In this document: in pieces, positions 37,155-48,263 of the stretch
How positions within the stretch are numbered: position 1 is the first letter of the stretch
Layout of the letters: the number at the start of each line of letters is the position of its first letter
Assembly (NCBI RefSeq): GCF_036850765.1
Contig: NC_089495.1
Location: 114,475,033 to 114,539,032 of the forward strand
Direction of reading: 5' to 3'
DNA: 64,000 nucleotides
Source of the DNA: Saccopteryx bilineata
Lineage: Eukaryota > Chordata > Mammalia > Chiroptera > Emballonuridae
Notes under the pieces: model-generated
The model's input: the letters and a program-made list of their open reading frames with translations, nothing else
Told to the model about the DNA's origin: nothing
Databases searched by the model: none
Position numbers and translations under genes: made by a program

Positions 37155-37985
37155 TAAGCTGCCTCTCTTTTTATATAAACTCTTTTTTAATTTTAAAAAT
37201 TATTTATTTATTTTAGTGAGAAGAAAGAGAGAGAAGGGGGGAGGAGCAGGAAGCATCATATGTGCCTTGACCAGGTAACTCCAGGGGTTTGAACCAGCAA
37301 GCTCAGCTTTCCAGGTCGATGTTTTATCCACTGCGCCACCACAGGTCAGGCTTACATAGACTCTTAACTCAGTCTTTTCTCTAATTCATATAGCCCCTTT
37401 CCAAATTGATAGAACAATTGCATCATTTTATAGCATCTTGATTCAACATTTAATATGAACAATGCTGCTCAAAAGTTCTGTCTTGGAAGAAAAATGTTAA
37501 TTTGGATGATACGGACCAACCTTGACAGGAGGGCTTTGGTTCTGAGAGGAAAACAGAGGCCATGTCTTTCTTGTTTTATTTATATCTTTAGCCCAGTGTC
37601 TTTTAATAAATATTGTTCAATAAATGTCAATTAGTTGAATAAATGTAGGAATGAGTAATGGAGTAAATTAATGAACAGAATTAGCTCACTGACATCACCT
37701 TTGTCCAGCAACTAATTTAATAGGACAACTGTCAAGAATCAGAAACTGCTGTGTTAGATAGCACACACTTCAATCCTATGTTTTCAGAGGAAGGGGTGAT
37801 ACGTTTGTACGTGATAATCTTTGATAACCTGTTTTTTTAGGTAGCAAGGCAGTAAAACTGCTGTCCTAAGTTGTAACCTCTAGCCTAATCACTAAGGAAA
37901 TTATAACTTTTTTCCTTATTATTGACACTGTTCCTCAACTAGTGAAACTTTGTGTTTGTAAGATGTGTTATCAGGTACCATTCTT
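37155..37985 (+). repeat. tandem duplication, unit 1 (empty-site copy)
   Basis: It aligns in order with unit 2 (38341-38722, 44699-44707, 63265-63796): CTCTCTTTTTATAT, CCAAATTGATAGAACAATTG, GACATCACC..TGTCCAGCA, AAACTGCTGTCCTAAG and ACACTGTTCCTCAA occur in both. Unit 1 lacks the L1, ERV and hAT present in unit 2, but has its own SINE (37186-37352). Confidence 0.85.
37186..37352 (-). mobile_element. tRNA-derived SINE in duplication unit 1, minus strand
   Basis: An A/T tail, a purine run, then ATCCACTGCGCCACCACAGGTCAGG. It is absent from unit 2 at the same place, so it was inserted after the duplication or lost there. Flanks TATAAACTCTT and CATAGACTCTT are the decayed duplication. Confidence 0.8.
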
Positions 37986-38340
37986 TTTTTAAGTGAGACG
38001 TGGGGAGGCAGAGCCAGACTCCCACATGTGCCCCAACCAGGATCCACCCGGCAAGCCTGCTACCCGAAGGTGCTTTATCCATCTGGAGTCGCTGCTCTTC
38101 TGCTCGGCAACCAAGCTATTTTAGCACCTGAGGCAAGGCCATGGGAGCCATCCTCAGCACCTGGAGCCAACTCAGAACCATTCTAGCCACGCCTGTGGGA
38201 AGAGAAAAGAGAGAGGGAGAGAGAAGGCGAGGGGAAGGGGGAGGAATGGAGAGGCAGATCGGTGCTTCTCTTACCTGCCCTGACCAGGAATTGAACCTGG
38301 GATTCCACACATTGGGACAATGCTTTACCATGGGCCAGGG
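37986..38340 (-). mobile_element. diverged tRNA-derived SINE at the duplication junction, minus strand
   Basis: A poly-T start, AAGTGAGACGTGGGGAGGCAG, then a degenerate body, ending ACCAGGAATTGAACCTGGGATT and GGGCCAGGGC. It lies exactly between unit 1 and unit 2. Confidence 0.75.
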
Positions 38341-39019
38341 CAAGCTGGCTCTCTTTTTATATGGACTCTTAATTCAGTATTTTCTCTAATTTAAATTGCC
38401 CCTTTCCAAATTGATAGAACAATTGAATTGTTCTATAACATCTAGATTCAACATAATATGAACAGTGCTGCTCCAGAGTTCTCCTTGGAAGAATGTTAGT
38501 GTGGATGATACAGACCAACCTTGATGGGAAGGCCTTGGTTCTAGAGGGAAAAGCAGGGGCCATTTCTTTTTTGTTTTATTTATTTCTTAATTTAACCCAG
38601 TGTCTTTTAATAAATATTGTTCAATAAATATTGATTAGTTGAGTAAATGAGGTAATGAGTGATGGAATAAATTAATGAACAGAATTAGCTTATTGACATC
38701 ACCTGTGTCCAGCAGTGGATTTTTTTTTTAATATTAATATTTTTTATTAAATTTAATGCAGTGACATTGATAAATCAGGGTACATATGTTGAGAGAAAAT
38801 ATCTCTAGATTATTTTGACATTTGATTGTGCTGTATACCCCTCCCGCAAAGTTAAATTGTCTTCTGTCACCTTCTATCTGGTTTTCTTTGTGCCCCTCCC
38901 CTAACCCCTCTCTCCTTCTTCACCCCCTCCCCCCCTCCCCCAACCCCCCCGCCCCTGTTGCCATCACATTCTTGTTCATGTCTCTGAGTCTCATTTTTAT
39001 GTCCCTTCTATGTATGGAT

Positions 39020-42000
39020 TCATCTCAGTTTTTTTTCTGATTTACTTATTTCACTCCGTATAATGTTATCAAGGTCCATCCATGTTATTGTAAATGATCC
39101 GATGTCATCATTTCTTATGGCTGAGTAGTATTCCATAGTATATATGTACCAAAGTTTTTTAATCCACTCGTCCTCTGACGGACACTTGGGCTGTTTCCAG
39201 ATCTTCGCTATTGTGAACAATGCTGCCACAAACATGCGGGTGCATTTCTCCTTTTCGAGCCGTTCGATGGTGTCCTTGGGGTATATTCCTAAAAGTGGGA
39301 TAGCTGGGTCAAAAGGCAGTTCGATTTTCAGTTTTTTGAGGAATCTCCATACTGTTTTCCACAGTGGCTGCACCAGTCTGCATTCCCACCAGCAGTGCAG
39401 GAGGGTCCCCTTTTCTCCACATCCTCGCCAGCACTTATTCTGTGTTGTTTTGTTGATAAGCGCCATTCTGACTGGTGTAAGGTGATATCTCATTGTGGTT
39501 TTAATTTGCATTTCTCTAATGATTAGTGATGTTGAGCATTTTTTCATATGCCTATTGGCCATCTGTATGTCCTCTTTGGAGAAGTGTCTATTCATCTCTT
39601 TTGCCCATTTTTGGATTGGGTTGTTTGTCTTCCTGGTGTTGAGTTTTACAAGTTCTTTATAAATTTTGGTTATTAACCCCTTATCAGACGTATTGTCAAA
39701 TATGTTCTCCCATTGTGTAGTTTGTCTTTTTATTCTGTTCTTGTTGTCTTTAGCTGTGCAAAAGCTTTTTAGTTTGATATAGTCCCATTTGTTTATCCTG
39801 TCTTTTATTTCACTTCCCCGTGGAGATAAATCAGCAAATATATTGCTCCGAGAGATGTCGGAGAGCTTACTGCCTATGTTTTCTTCTAAGATGCTTATGG
39901 TTTCACGGCCTACATTCAAGTCTTTTATCCATTTTGAGTTTATTTTTGTGAGTGGTGTAAGCTGGTGATCTAGATTCATTTTTTTGCAGGTAGCTGTCCA
40001 ATTTTCCCAACACCATTTGTTAAAGAGGCTGTCTTTACTCCATTGTATTTCCTTACCTCCTTTGTCAAATATCAGTTGTCCATAGAACTGTGGGTTTATT
40101 TCTGGGTTCTCTGTTCTATTCCATTGATCTATATGCCTGTTCTTATGCCAGTACCAGGCTGTATTGAGTACAATGGCCTTGTAGTATAACTTGATATCAG
40201 GAAGTGTGATACCTCCCACTTTATTCTTCTTTTTTAAGATTGCTGAGGCTATTCGTGTCCTTTTTTGGTTCCATATAAATTTTTGGAATATGTGTTCTAT
40301 ATCTTTGAAGTATGTCATTGGTATTTTAATTGGTATTGCATTGAATTTATAAATTGCTTTGGGTAATATAGACATTTTAATGATGTTTATTCTTCCTAAC
40401 CATGAGCACGGTATATGCTTCCACTTGTTAGTATCTTCCTTGATTTCTTTTATCAATGTTTTGTAATTTTCCGAGTACAAGTCTTTAGTCTCCTTGGTTA
40501 AGTTTACTCCTAGGTACTTTATTTTTTTGGTTGTAATTGTGAAGGGGATTGTTTCCTTAATTTCTCTTTCTGACTGTTCATTGTTGGTGTATAAAAATGC
40601 TTCTGATTTCTGAGTATTGATTTTATATCCTGCCACTTTGCTGAATTTATTTATCAGGTCCAGTAGTTTTTTGACTGAGACTTTAGGGTTTTCTATATAC
40701 AATATCATATCATCTGCAAATAATGATAGTTTTACTTCTTCTTTTCCAACTTGAATGCCTTTTATTTCTTCTTCTTGTCTGATTGCTGTGGCTAGGACTT
40801 CCAGGACTATGTTAAATAAGAGTGGTGAAAGGGGGCACCCCTGCCTTGTTCCTGATCTTAAGGGTATTGCTTTTAATTTTTGCCCATTGAGTATGATGTT
40901 GGCTGTGGGTTTCTCATAGATGGCTTTTATCATGTTGAGGTATGTTCCCTGTATTCCCACTTTGCTAAGAGTTTTGATCATGAATGGGTGCTGGATTTTA
41001 TCAAATACTTTTTCTGCATCTATTGAAATTATCATATGGTTTTTCTCCTTCTTTTTATTTATGTGATGAATCACATTGATTGATTTACGAATATTGTACC
41101 AGCCTTGCCTCCCCAGAATAAATCCCACTTGATCATGGTGTATGATTTTTTCCATATATTGTTGGATCCGGTTTGCTAATATTTTGTTGAGGATTTTAGC
41201 ATCTATATTCATCAGAGATATTGGCCTATAATTTTCTTTCTTTGTGTGGTCTTTGCCTGGTTTTGGAATCAGAATTATGCTCGCCTCATAAAAGGAGTTT
41301 GGAAGTCTTCCTTCCTCTTGAATTTTTTGAAATAGTTTGAGAAGGATAGGAGTTAGTTCTTCTTTGAAATTTTGGTAGAATTCCGTTGTGAAGCCATCGG
41401 GCCCCGGGCTTTTCTTTGTTGGGAGTTTTTTGATAACTGTTTCGATGTCCTTTGGTGTAATTGGTCTGTTTAAGTTTTCTGATTCTTCCAGATTGATTTT
41501 TGGAAGTTTGTACGTTTCAAGGAATTTGTCCATTTCATCTAGGTTGTCTAGTTTTTTGGCATACAGTTCTTCATAGTATTTTCTTACAATATTTTGTATT
41601 TCTGTTGTGTCAGTTGTTATTTCTCCTCTCTCATTTCTAATTTTATTTATTTGAGTCCTCTCTCTCTTTTTCTTGGTGAGTCTACTTAAAGGTTCATCAA
41701 TCTTGTTTACCTTTTCAAAGAACCAGCTCCTAGTTTCATTGATCCTCTGTATTGTTTCTTTGGCCTCTATGTCATTTATTTCTGCTCTGATCTTTATTAT
41801 TTCCTTCCTTCTACTACATTTGGGCTTTACTTGCTGTTCTTTTTCTAATTCTTTTAGATGCAGGGTTAAGTTGTTTATTTGAGCTTTTTCTAGCTTCTGA
41901 AAGTGTGCCTGTAGTGCTATGAACTTCCCTCTCAGCACTGCTTTCGCTGTGTCTCATAAATTTTGAGTTGTTGTATGCTCATTGTCATTCGTTTCTAGGA

Positions 42001-42814
42001 ATTTCTTTATTTCTTCTTTGATCTCATTCTTAATCCATTCATTATTTAACACCCTGCTATTTAGTTTCCATGTGTTTGAGAATTTTTGAGCTTTTCTGCT
42101 GTGATTCATTTCTAGTTTCATGCCATTGTGATCGGAGAAAGTGCTTGATATGATTTCAGTCTTCTTAAATTTGTTGAGAGCACTTTTGTGCCCTAACATG
42201 TGGTCTATCCTAGAGAATGTACCATGAGCACTTGAAAAGAATGTATATTCTGCTGCTTTAGGGTGAAAGGTTCTGAAGATATCTATTAAATCGAGTTGAT
42301 CTAGTGTTTCCAATAAGTCTGCTGTTTCTTTGTTAATTTTCTTTCTTGAGGATCTATCTAGTGATGTTAGTGGGGTATTGAAATCCCCTACTATTATAGT
42401 ATTGCTGTTGATCTCGCCCTTTAAATCCATCAAAATCTGTTTTATATATTTGGGTGCTCCTATATTAGGTGCATAGATATTTATAATAGTTATATCTTCC
42501 TGTTGGATTACTCCCTTTATCATTATGTAGTGGCCTTCTTTATCTCTTACTATATCCTTTGTTTTAAAGTCCAATTTGTCTGATATAAGTATTGCTACCC
42601 CAGCTTTTTTTTCATTTCCGTTTGCATGAAACATTTTTTTCCATCCTTTTACCTTCAATCTGTGTGTGTCTTTTGTTCTAAGGTGTGTCTCTTGTAGACA
42701 ACATATGTATGGGTCCTGTTTTCTTATCCACGCAGCTACCCTATGTCTTTTGATTGGATCATTTAATCCATTTACATTTAAGGTTATTATTGATATGTAG
42801 TTGTTTATTGCCAT
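39020..42814 (-). pseudogene. L1-D ORF2, complete but for one nonsense codon
   Basis: ORF2 encodes endonuclease and reverse transcriptase for target-primed reverse transcription. It starts MAINNYISIITLNVNGLN at 42814. Endonuclease residues visible include LNVNGLN, QETHL, NIYAPN, GDFNTPL and FSDHNG. The RT has [19 protein letters not shown], and LFADDMILY with the catalytic aspartates. The C-terminal Cys motif [18 protein letters not shown] is intact. The only in-frame stop is TGA at 41954-41956, where L1-A has Trp ([10 protein letters not shown]); the frame then continues for 972 codons to 39020. Total about 1264 codons, similar to mammalian ORF2. Confidence 0.93.
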
Positions 42815-42879
42815 TTTCTTCTTTAAAGGTGTATTCCTTTTTCTTTTTTTTTTCTGTATTCTTTTCCCACTTTATCTGT

Positions 42880-43704
42880 TTACACCAGGCCCCTTAATAT
42901 TTCCTGCAGCATTGGTTTGGTTGTAATGAATTCCTTGAGTTGTTTTTTGTCTGGGAAGCTTTTTATTTCTCCTTCAATTTTAAACGATAGCCTTGCTGGA
43001 TAAAGTAGTCTTGGTTGTAGGTTTTTGTTCTGCATTACTTTGAATATTTCTTGCCATTCCCTTCTGGCCTCAAGTGTTTCTGTTGAGAAGTCAGATGTCA
43101 TCCTTATGGGGGCTCCTTTGTAGGTGATAACTTTTTTTTCTCTTGCAGCTTTTAATATTTTCTCTTTATCGCTTAGCTTTGGTATTTTAATTATGATGTG
43201 TCTTGGTGTAGGTTTCTTTGGGTTTCTCTTTAATGGAGTCCTCTGTGCTTCTTGGATTTGTGAGAGTTTCTCTTGCATTAATTTAGGGAAGTTTTCAGCT
43301 ATGATATGATTGAACAAAGTCTCTATCCCTTGTTCTTTTTCTTCTTCTTCAGGAACCCCTATGATGCGGATGTTATTTCTCTTCATGTTGTCACAGAGCT
43401 CTCTAAGAGTTTCCTCTGACTTTTTGAGTCTTTTTTCTCTTTTCTTCTCTGCTTTCATGCCTTCATTCCAGTTGTCTTCTAACTCGCTGATTCGATCCTC
43501 TGCTCTATCTATCCTGTGTTTAATTCCTTCCATTGTGGTCTTTATTTCTGATATTGTATTTGTCGTCTCCAACTGATTCTTTTTTATACTTGCTATTTCT
43601 TTATTTAGGTTTTCAAACTCCCCCTCCATTGTTGTTCTAAGATCCCTAAGCATCCTTACAATCATTATTTTGAACTCCGCATCTGGAAGTTTGATTATTT
43701 CCAT
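42880..43704 (-). CDS. L1-D ORF1 protein (274 codons open)
   Basis: This is the L1 ORF1 RNA-binding chaperone. From MEIIKLPDAEFKIM it has a coiled-coil N-terminal half, then the RRM segment (NNIRIIGVPEEEEKEQG) and a C-terminal domain (ITYKGAPIRMTSDFSTETLE). An in-frame TGA lies a few codons upstream of this ATG, so the start is either here or upstream coding was lost. It is shorter than the 369-codon ORF1 of L1-A and L1-B, mainly at the two ends. Confidence 0.85.
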   Translation of the reverse strand: MEIIKLPDAEFKIMIVRMLRDLRTTMEGEFENLNKEIASIKKNQLETTNTISEIKTTMEGIKHRIDRAEDRISELEDNWNEGMKAEKKREKRLKKSEETLRELCDNMKRNNIRIIGVPEEEEKEQGIETLFNHIIAENFPKLMQEKLSQIQEAQRTPLKRNPKKPTPRHIIIKIPKLSDKEKILKAAREKKVITYKGAPIRMTSDFSTETLEARREWQEIFKVMQNKNLQPRLLYPARLSFKIEGEIKSFPDKKQLKEFITTKPMLQEILRGLV

Positions 43705-44707
43705 ATCACTCAGTTCATCTCTCGAAAGTCTCTTGTGGTTTCATTTGGATTGCACTCCTTTGTTTTCTCATCTTCTTCTTTTTTTTTTTTATTTGTAGAG
43801 TTGATTGAGTCTAGGCTTGGTGTTGTCTGCCTCCAGTTTTCAGTTGTGTTATTTTTAGGTCTTCGTGGGTTGGTATCAGCTATTATTTGTAATCCACTTT
43901 CGGATTTGGGCAGCTTTGAAGTCTTGATTTGTTTTCTTAACAGGTGATAGTCTTGTTAACTGATCTCAGCAGGGGGCTTCCTTGAAACTGTATCCAGGAA
44001 TGCTGTGGGTGTAACCTGAGACGCTGAAGGTCTCTTCCTCCAGCTAATCTCACTGGGGGCAGGGTTTTTTCTCTCAGCTTCAGTAGGGGGAGGTGTATCT
44101 CAGATCTCCATGGAGACCTGAGTTACTGCCCCTCCTCCCCACTTCTTGTTTTCAGCTGTGTCTTGTTGTGCTGATTGGAGCTGGATAGATGTCCGGAGAT
44201 CTCTGATCCGGAAGCACTTCAGCTCTGTTTTGTGAAAGGTTCAGTCCCTCCCCCAGCTATGGCCGCCTCCAGCACGAATGAGTCAGCTTTTTTATTTTGT
44301 TTCTTGCATACCTTAGCCCCTCACAGTCTGTCCCTCTCCCTGTCTTTTCCACTTGGGAGATAAGCTGGTCTTTTCAACCCACCTTGCTCCCTGGCCGCCA
44401 GGTAAGTGGCTGTGAGCAGTAGTTTCTGCTCTTTTTCCTCTGTGAATTCCTCTCTGGGCTCTCAGCCTCACCCCCCTCCTTCCCTTCTTGTAAGCAGAGG
44501 AGATTCAGGCACTCCTTACCAGGATTATTGTGGCTTCCTCTTTGCTCCTTGGTTTTTGAGAGCTGTTCTTGCAGTTCAGTGTTGGTTTTTCATGCTGATT
44601 TTTTCTAAATTGATTTGTATTCCAGTTTGGTGTTGAGAGCTGGGTGTCTGTGCATCCGCCTACTCTGCTGCCATCTTCTCTCTCCCAGCAGTGGATTTAA
44701 TAGAGAC

Positions 44708-45206
44708 TGTAGGGCCAGTGGCCGCCACCATGGCTGTGCAGATGCAGGTTCCCACTGGGTTCAGGCAGATGGTAAAGTAACAGTGGAGCCAGAAAATAGT
44801 GGGTCATTGTGTTTATTAAAGTCTCGTAATGGCAAACAAGCAAACAGGCAGAAAAGACTGCTTCCCTCTCACTCAGCACTCCCAAAGCCCCAACTCGGGC
44901 TCTGGTTCCACACTCCAGTCTCGTTCTCTGAACTCACCCTCCAGATTCCTCTCAGCTCTCTCTCTCTCTCTCCCTCTGTATTCTTTCTGCACTCCCTGCC
45001 CAGCAAAACAGGCTGGGGAAAAACCCCTTTTCCAGCAAACAATAGCAAGCAATTGCCCCTCCCAAGCAGGAAGGCAACCCACAATTTGCATCTGCTGCCC
45101 TGAGGGCAAGCACCCTCAGCCTTCCATAGACTATACACACATGATGCTGCCCCAATACAAGTGAGCAAACCTAAAAAAACCCAAAAAAACATTTGTTTAT
45201 CCAATA
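44708..45206 (-). repeat. 3' LTR of the ERV
   Basis: Starts TGTAGGGCCAGTGG on the plus strand and ends near TTATCCAATA. It carries the minus-strand polyadenylation signal AATAAA (about 44811-44818). It aligns with 47008-47456 and 63226-63264. Confidence 0.75.
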
Positions 45207-46059
45207 TTCCACTCCTTTTTCTTGCTTCACCATGTACACCACAGGTATCCCTGTGTGAGGAATGAGGAACAAACAAACAAACTACAGCAACATCACAAGT
45301 TATACAATCGCAACAATTACAAAGGCGCCCTTCACAATGTCTCCCTGAGCACTCTGCCCAAGGTGCACACTGGAGGCCCATCTCTAGCCCTTACCCCACG
45401 GTTGGTGGGAGGACTTGTATAGTCCAGGGCTGTGTCCATGGAAACCGTAAAGTGTCCTTGGTGCATCTCTCCAATTGGATTTGTGGAGGAGGGCCTCCAC
45501 CGGAGCTGTGCACCCCCATCAGGGTCTCTCGTACTGTCCAAAAGCAGCATGTCCATCCAACAAGGGAGCCAGTGTCCCCCTCTGGCTGTAGTCCAAGAGT
45601 CAGTCCATGATAGACAGACCAGTTGTCTATGCAAATCACCAAGGTAAAGGTCCATTACAGGCAACTGGGTTCACATAAGGCCTCAGGCCTCCCCCTTCAT
45701 GCCTGTCATCATGGTAGCTCTGAAGACGCTGCCCCAAGGAGGAGTACATGGCAACAGTGGCCAGGCTCTCACCCCTGATCCAGAGAGCATGATGCCGTTC
45801 ACCCCTATGTCCCACAGTCGCAGCAAGCCTACCAGGGGCTCCGTAGGTGCTCTTTGCTGCTGGGTTTTTACCTTCTGGATGAACACTGGCCAATTTCTGA
45901 GTGTGTGGACGGCAGCTTCAGCCTGAGCCTCCTCATCTCAGAAGAGGAGCTGGAAACACCTGCTCCCACCAATTCAGAGCCACTCCGCTGGCACAGCTCC
46001 ATCTTCAGCTCCTACGGCTGCTGGCTCTTGGCCTGAAGCTGAACCCACAGTTGTTCCTA
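45207..46059 (-). pseudogene. decayed ERV internal region, possibly pol end
   Basis: Minus-strand frames show short blocks that look like the end of RNase H and the start of integrase of ERV-L-like pol (an IDNWSVYHGLTL block at about 45600-45640), spread over different frames. Gag, protease and envelope are not recognised. The call is weak and rests on short similarity recalled from family patterns. Confidence 0.35.
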
Positions 46060-46600
46060 TGTATGGTCAGTAGTCGCAACCGTTGTGGCCATGCACATGC
46101 AGGTTCCCATTAAATTAAGGCAGATGGTAAAGAGACAATGGAGCCAAAAAATGGTGGGCCATTCCTTTATTAAAGTCTCGCACCAGCCGACAAGCAAACA
46201 CACAGGGCTCCCAAAGCCACGGACACATTCTCCGGTTCCACAACCAAGAGAATCTTCTCTGGTTTCTCCTAGAATCAAAGGCCTCACCAGTCTCAGTGGA
46301 GCTTGCAAAGCCCCTCAGCTCTGGTTCCCCATCTGCACACCTCCCTCCTCTCTGCCAAACATGGCTTCTCCCTTTTCTTCTCCTTCTTCTCCCCTTTTTG
46401 AAACTTTCTAGCATGGAAACCTCTCCTCCAGCAAACATTAACAAAACAATGGCCCTTCCCAGGCAGGAATGCAATCCTCAACTTGCAATGAACTGCCCTG
46501 CTCTGAGGGCAAGCACACACGTAGCTACCAGTGCCATATTTTAACCATAAAAGTGAGCAAACTCAAATAACACAAATTTTACTAACTCATTTGCCCAACA
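46060..46600 (-). mobile_element. second, diverged LTR inside the ERV
   Basis: Starts TGTATGGTCAG and ends TTGCCCAACA, homologous to but clearly diverged from the two LTRs of the ERV around it (TGCAGGTTCCCA, GGCAGATGGTAAAG, GAGGGCAAGCAC). TTCCTA and TCCTCC flank it, a weak duplication. Most simply a solo LTR inserted in the internal region. Confidence 0.55.
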
Positions 46601-47007
46601 TCCTCCAACAACTGCCACTGCCAATGTTCAGCTTCCAGGGCAAACTGCAACCCATGAACCTGTAGATCGCTTCAGTTCCATGTGCCATTTGGTGCTCAGC
46701 GGCTCTCAAACCTGGTTGGCCGCCTTTTCCAGTGCTCACTCCAGTTCCAGGGTCTGCAGCTCTTTCTCTCGTGACCATCCGAGCTCCTGCCGTTACTGCT
46801 GCTCGGTTTGCAGACCTCGGGCAGCCTCTTGCACAGAGCTCTCAGTTTCTTCTTACAGGGCTGTAAAAAATAGCCAGCCCCCAGTTCCCAAAAGGAGTGC
46901 CATGGGGAATCCTACATTGGGGAGTAATGACTAGTCCTCTACCCCACGCCTCAAGGTTGTCAGAGGCTCCATTCTGATCTGATCCGAATTCTGCCAGCTG
47001 CACCAGA
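46601..47007 (-). pseudogene. ERV leader and possible gag start, decayed
   Basis: Between the inner LTR and the 5' LTR. The primer-binding-like sequence lies next to the LTR. A Glu/Leu/Arg-rich frame suggests a gag-like coiled coil, but I cannot confirm it. Confidence 0.35.
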
Positions 47008-47456
47008 TGGAAGGCCAGGGCCTGCCACCATTGTGGCCATGCAGATGCAGGTTCCCACTGGATTTGGGCAGATGGTAAAGGAACAGTGGAGCCAGAAAAT
47101 GCGGGGCCACTATGTTTATTAGAGTCTCGTAATGGCAGAGGAGCAAACAGGCAGGGAAGACCACTTTCCTCTCAGCGCTCCCAAAGCCCCGACTCAGTCT
47201 CTGCTTCCACACCCCAGACTCATTCTCCAAACTCACCCTCCAGATTCCTCTCAGCGCGCTCTCTCTTCCTCTGTATTCTCTCTGCACTCCTTTTCTCAGC
47301 AAAACAGGCTAGGGTAAAAATCCTTTCTCCAGCAAACAGTAGCAAATAATGGCCCCTCCCAAGTAGGAAGGCAACTCGCGATTTGCAATCTGACGCCCTG
47401 AGGGCAAGCACCTGCAGCCTTCCATAGATTATACACACAAGGCGCTGCCCCAATAC
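47008..47456 (-). repeat. 5' LTR of the ERV, main part
   Basis: Closely similar to 44708-45170. It is cut after CAATAC (47451-47456) by the next insertion; the remaining end is 63226-63264. Confidence 0.75.
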
Positions 47457-47775
47457 CGTGGTAAGGTGCCAAAGAACTGTAAAACTTAGTATTGGCAATG
47501 CCATTTTAAAGAGGAAAAGTCAGGCTTTGAGAGAATAAAGGTTATCTAAAGAACTTCCTTTCCCTTTCAATAAGAGAAAATATTTACATATCCTACACTA
47601 ATTTTAACTCTTCCTCCCTTCCTGAAATCCCGAGAGTAACATATACCTCTAGACAAAGGGATGGGAGGTAGACACTAAAAGATTTGAGAATGTCTTTGAT
47701 ATGTAAAATGACATCACTATTGTGTTACCTTGTAAGTTTTAATATGTAGAAATGTTTTTTATAGATCCTACAGAC

Positions 47776-48072
47776 CAGTGATCCCCAACCTTTTTTGGGC
47801 CATGGACCGGTTTAATGTCAGAAAATATTTTCACAGACCAGCCTTTAGAGTGGGACGGATAAATGTATCACGTGACTGAGACAAGTGTAAAGAGTGAGTC
47901 TTACATGGATGTAACAGAGGGAATCTGGTCATTTTTAAAAAATAAAACATCGTTCAGACTTAAATATAAATAAAACGGAAATAATGTAAGTTATTTATTC
48001 TTTCTCTGTGGACTGGTACCAAATGGCACACGGACCGGTATTGGTCTGCGGCCCGGGGGTTCGGGACCACTG
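47776..48072. mobile_element. non-autonomous hAT element (hAT1)
   Basis: TIRs CAGTGATCCCCAACC and GGGGTTCGGGACCACTG. About 297 bp with no transposase. Left flank CTACAGAC and right flank CTCTAGAG are decayed 8-bp duplications matching the nTnTAGAn hAT preference. Confidence 0.85.
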
Positions 48073-48263
48073 CTCTAGAGCAGGGGTAGTCAACCTTTTT
48101 ATACCTACTGCCCACTTTTGTATCTCTGTTAGTAGTAAAATTTTCTAACCGCCCACTGGTTCCACAGTAATGGTGATTTATAAAGTAGGGAAGTAACTTT
48201 ACTTTATAAAATTTATAAAGCAGAGTTACAGCAAGTTAAAGCATATAATAATAATTACTTACC

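Larger units (their letters stand above)
38723..44684 (-). mobile_element. full-length L1 (L1-D), minus strand, nearly intact
   Basis: 3'UTR at 38723-39019, ORF2 39020-42814, ORF1 42880-43704, 5'UTR to 44684 with CTGCTGCCATCTT at the 5' end (a YY1-like site in L1s). CCAGCAGTGGATTT at 38709-38722 and 44685-44698 is the 14-bp target-site duplication. A poly-T tail is at the left. It belongs to the same L1 lineage as the intron 2 copy, with a shorter 5'UTR (about 1 kb) than L1-A. Confidence 0.95.

Noticed and set aside
44175..45109. Serine-rich frames across the L1-D 5'UTR and the ERV LTR
   Set aside because: They cross element boundaries and have no recognisable domain.
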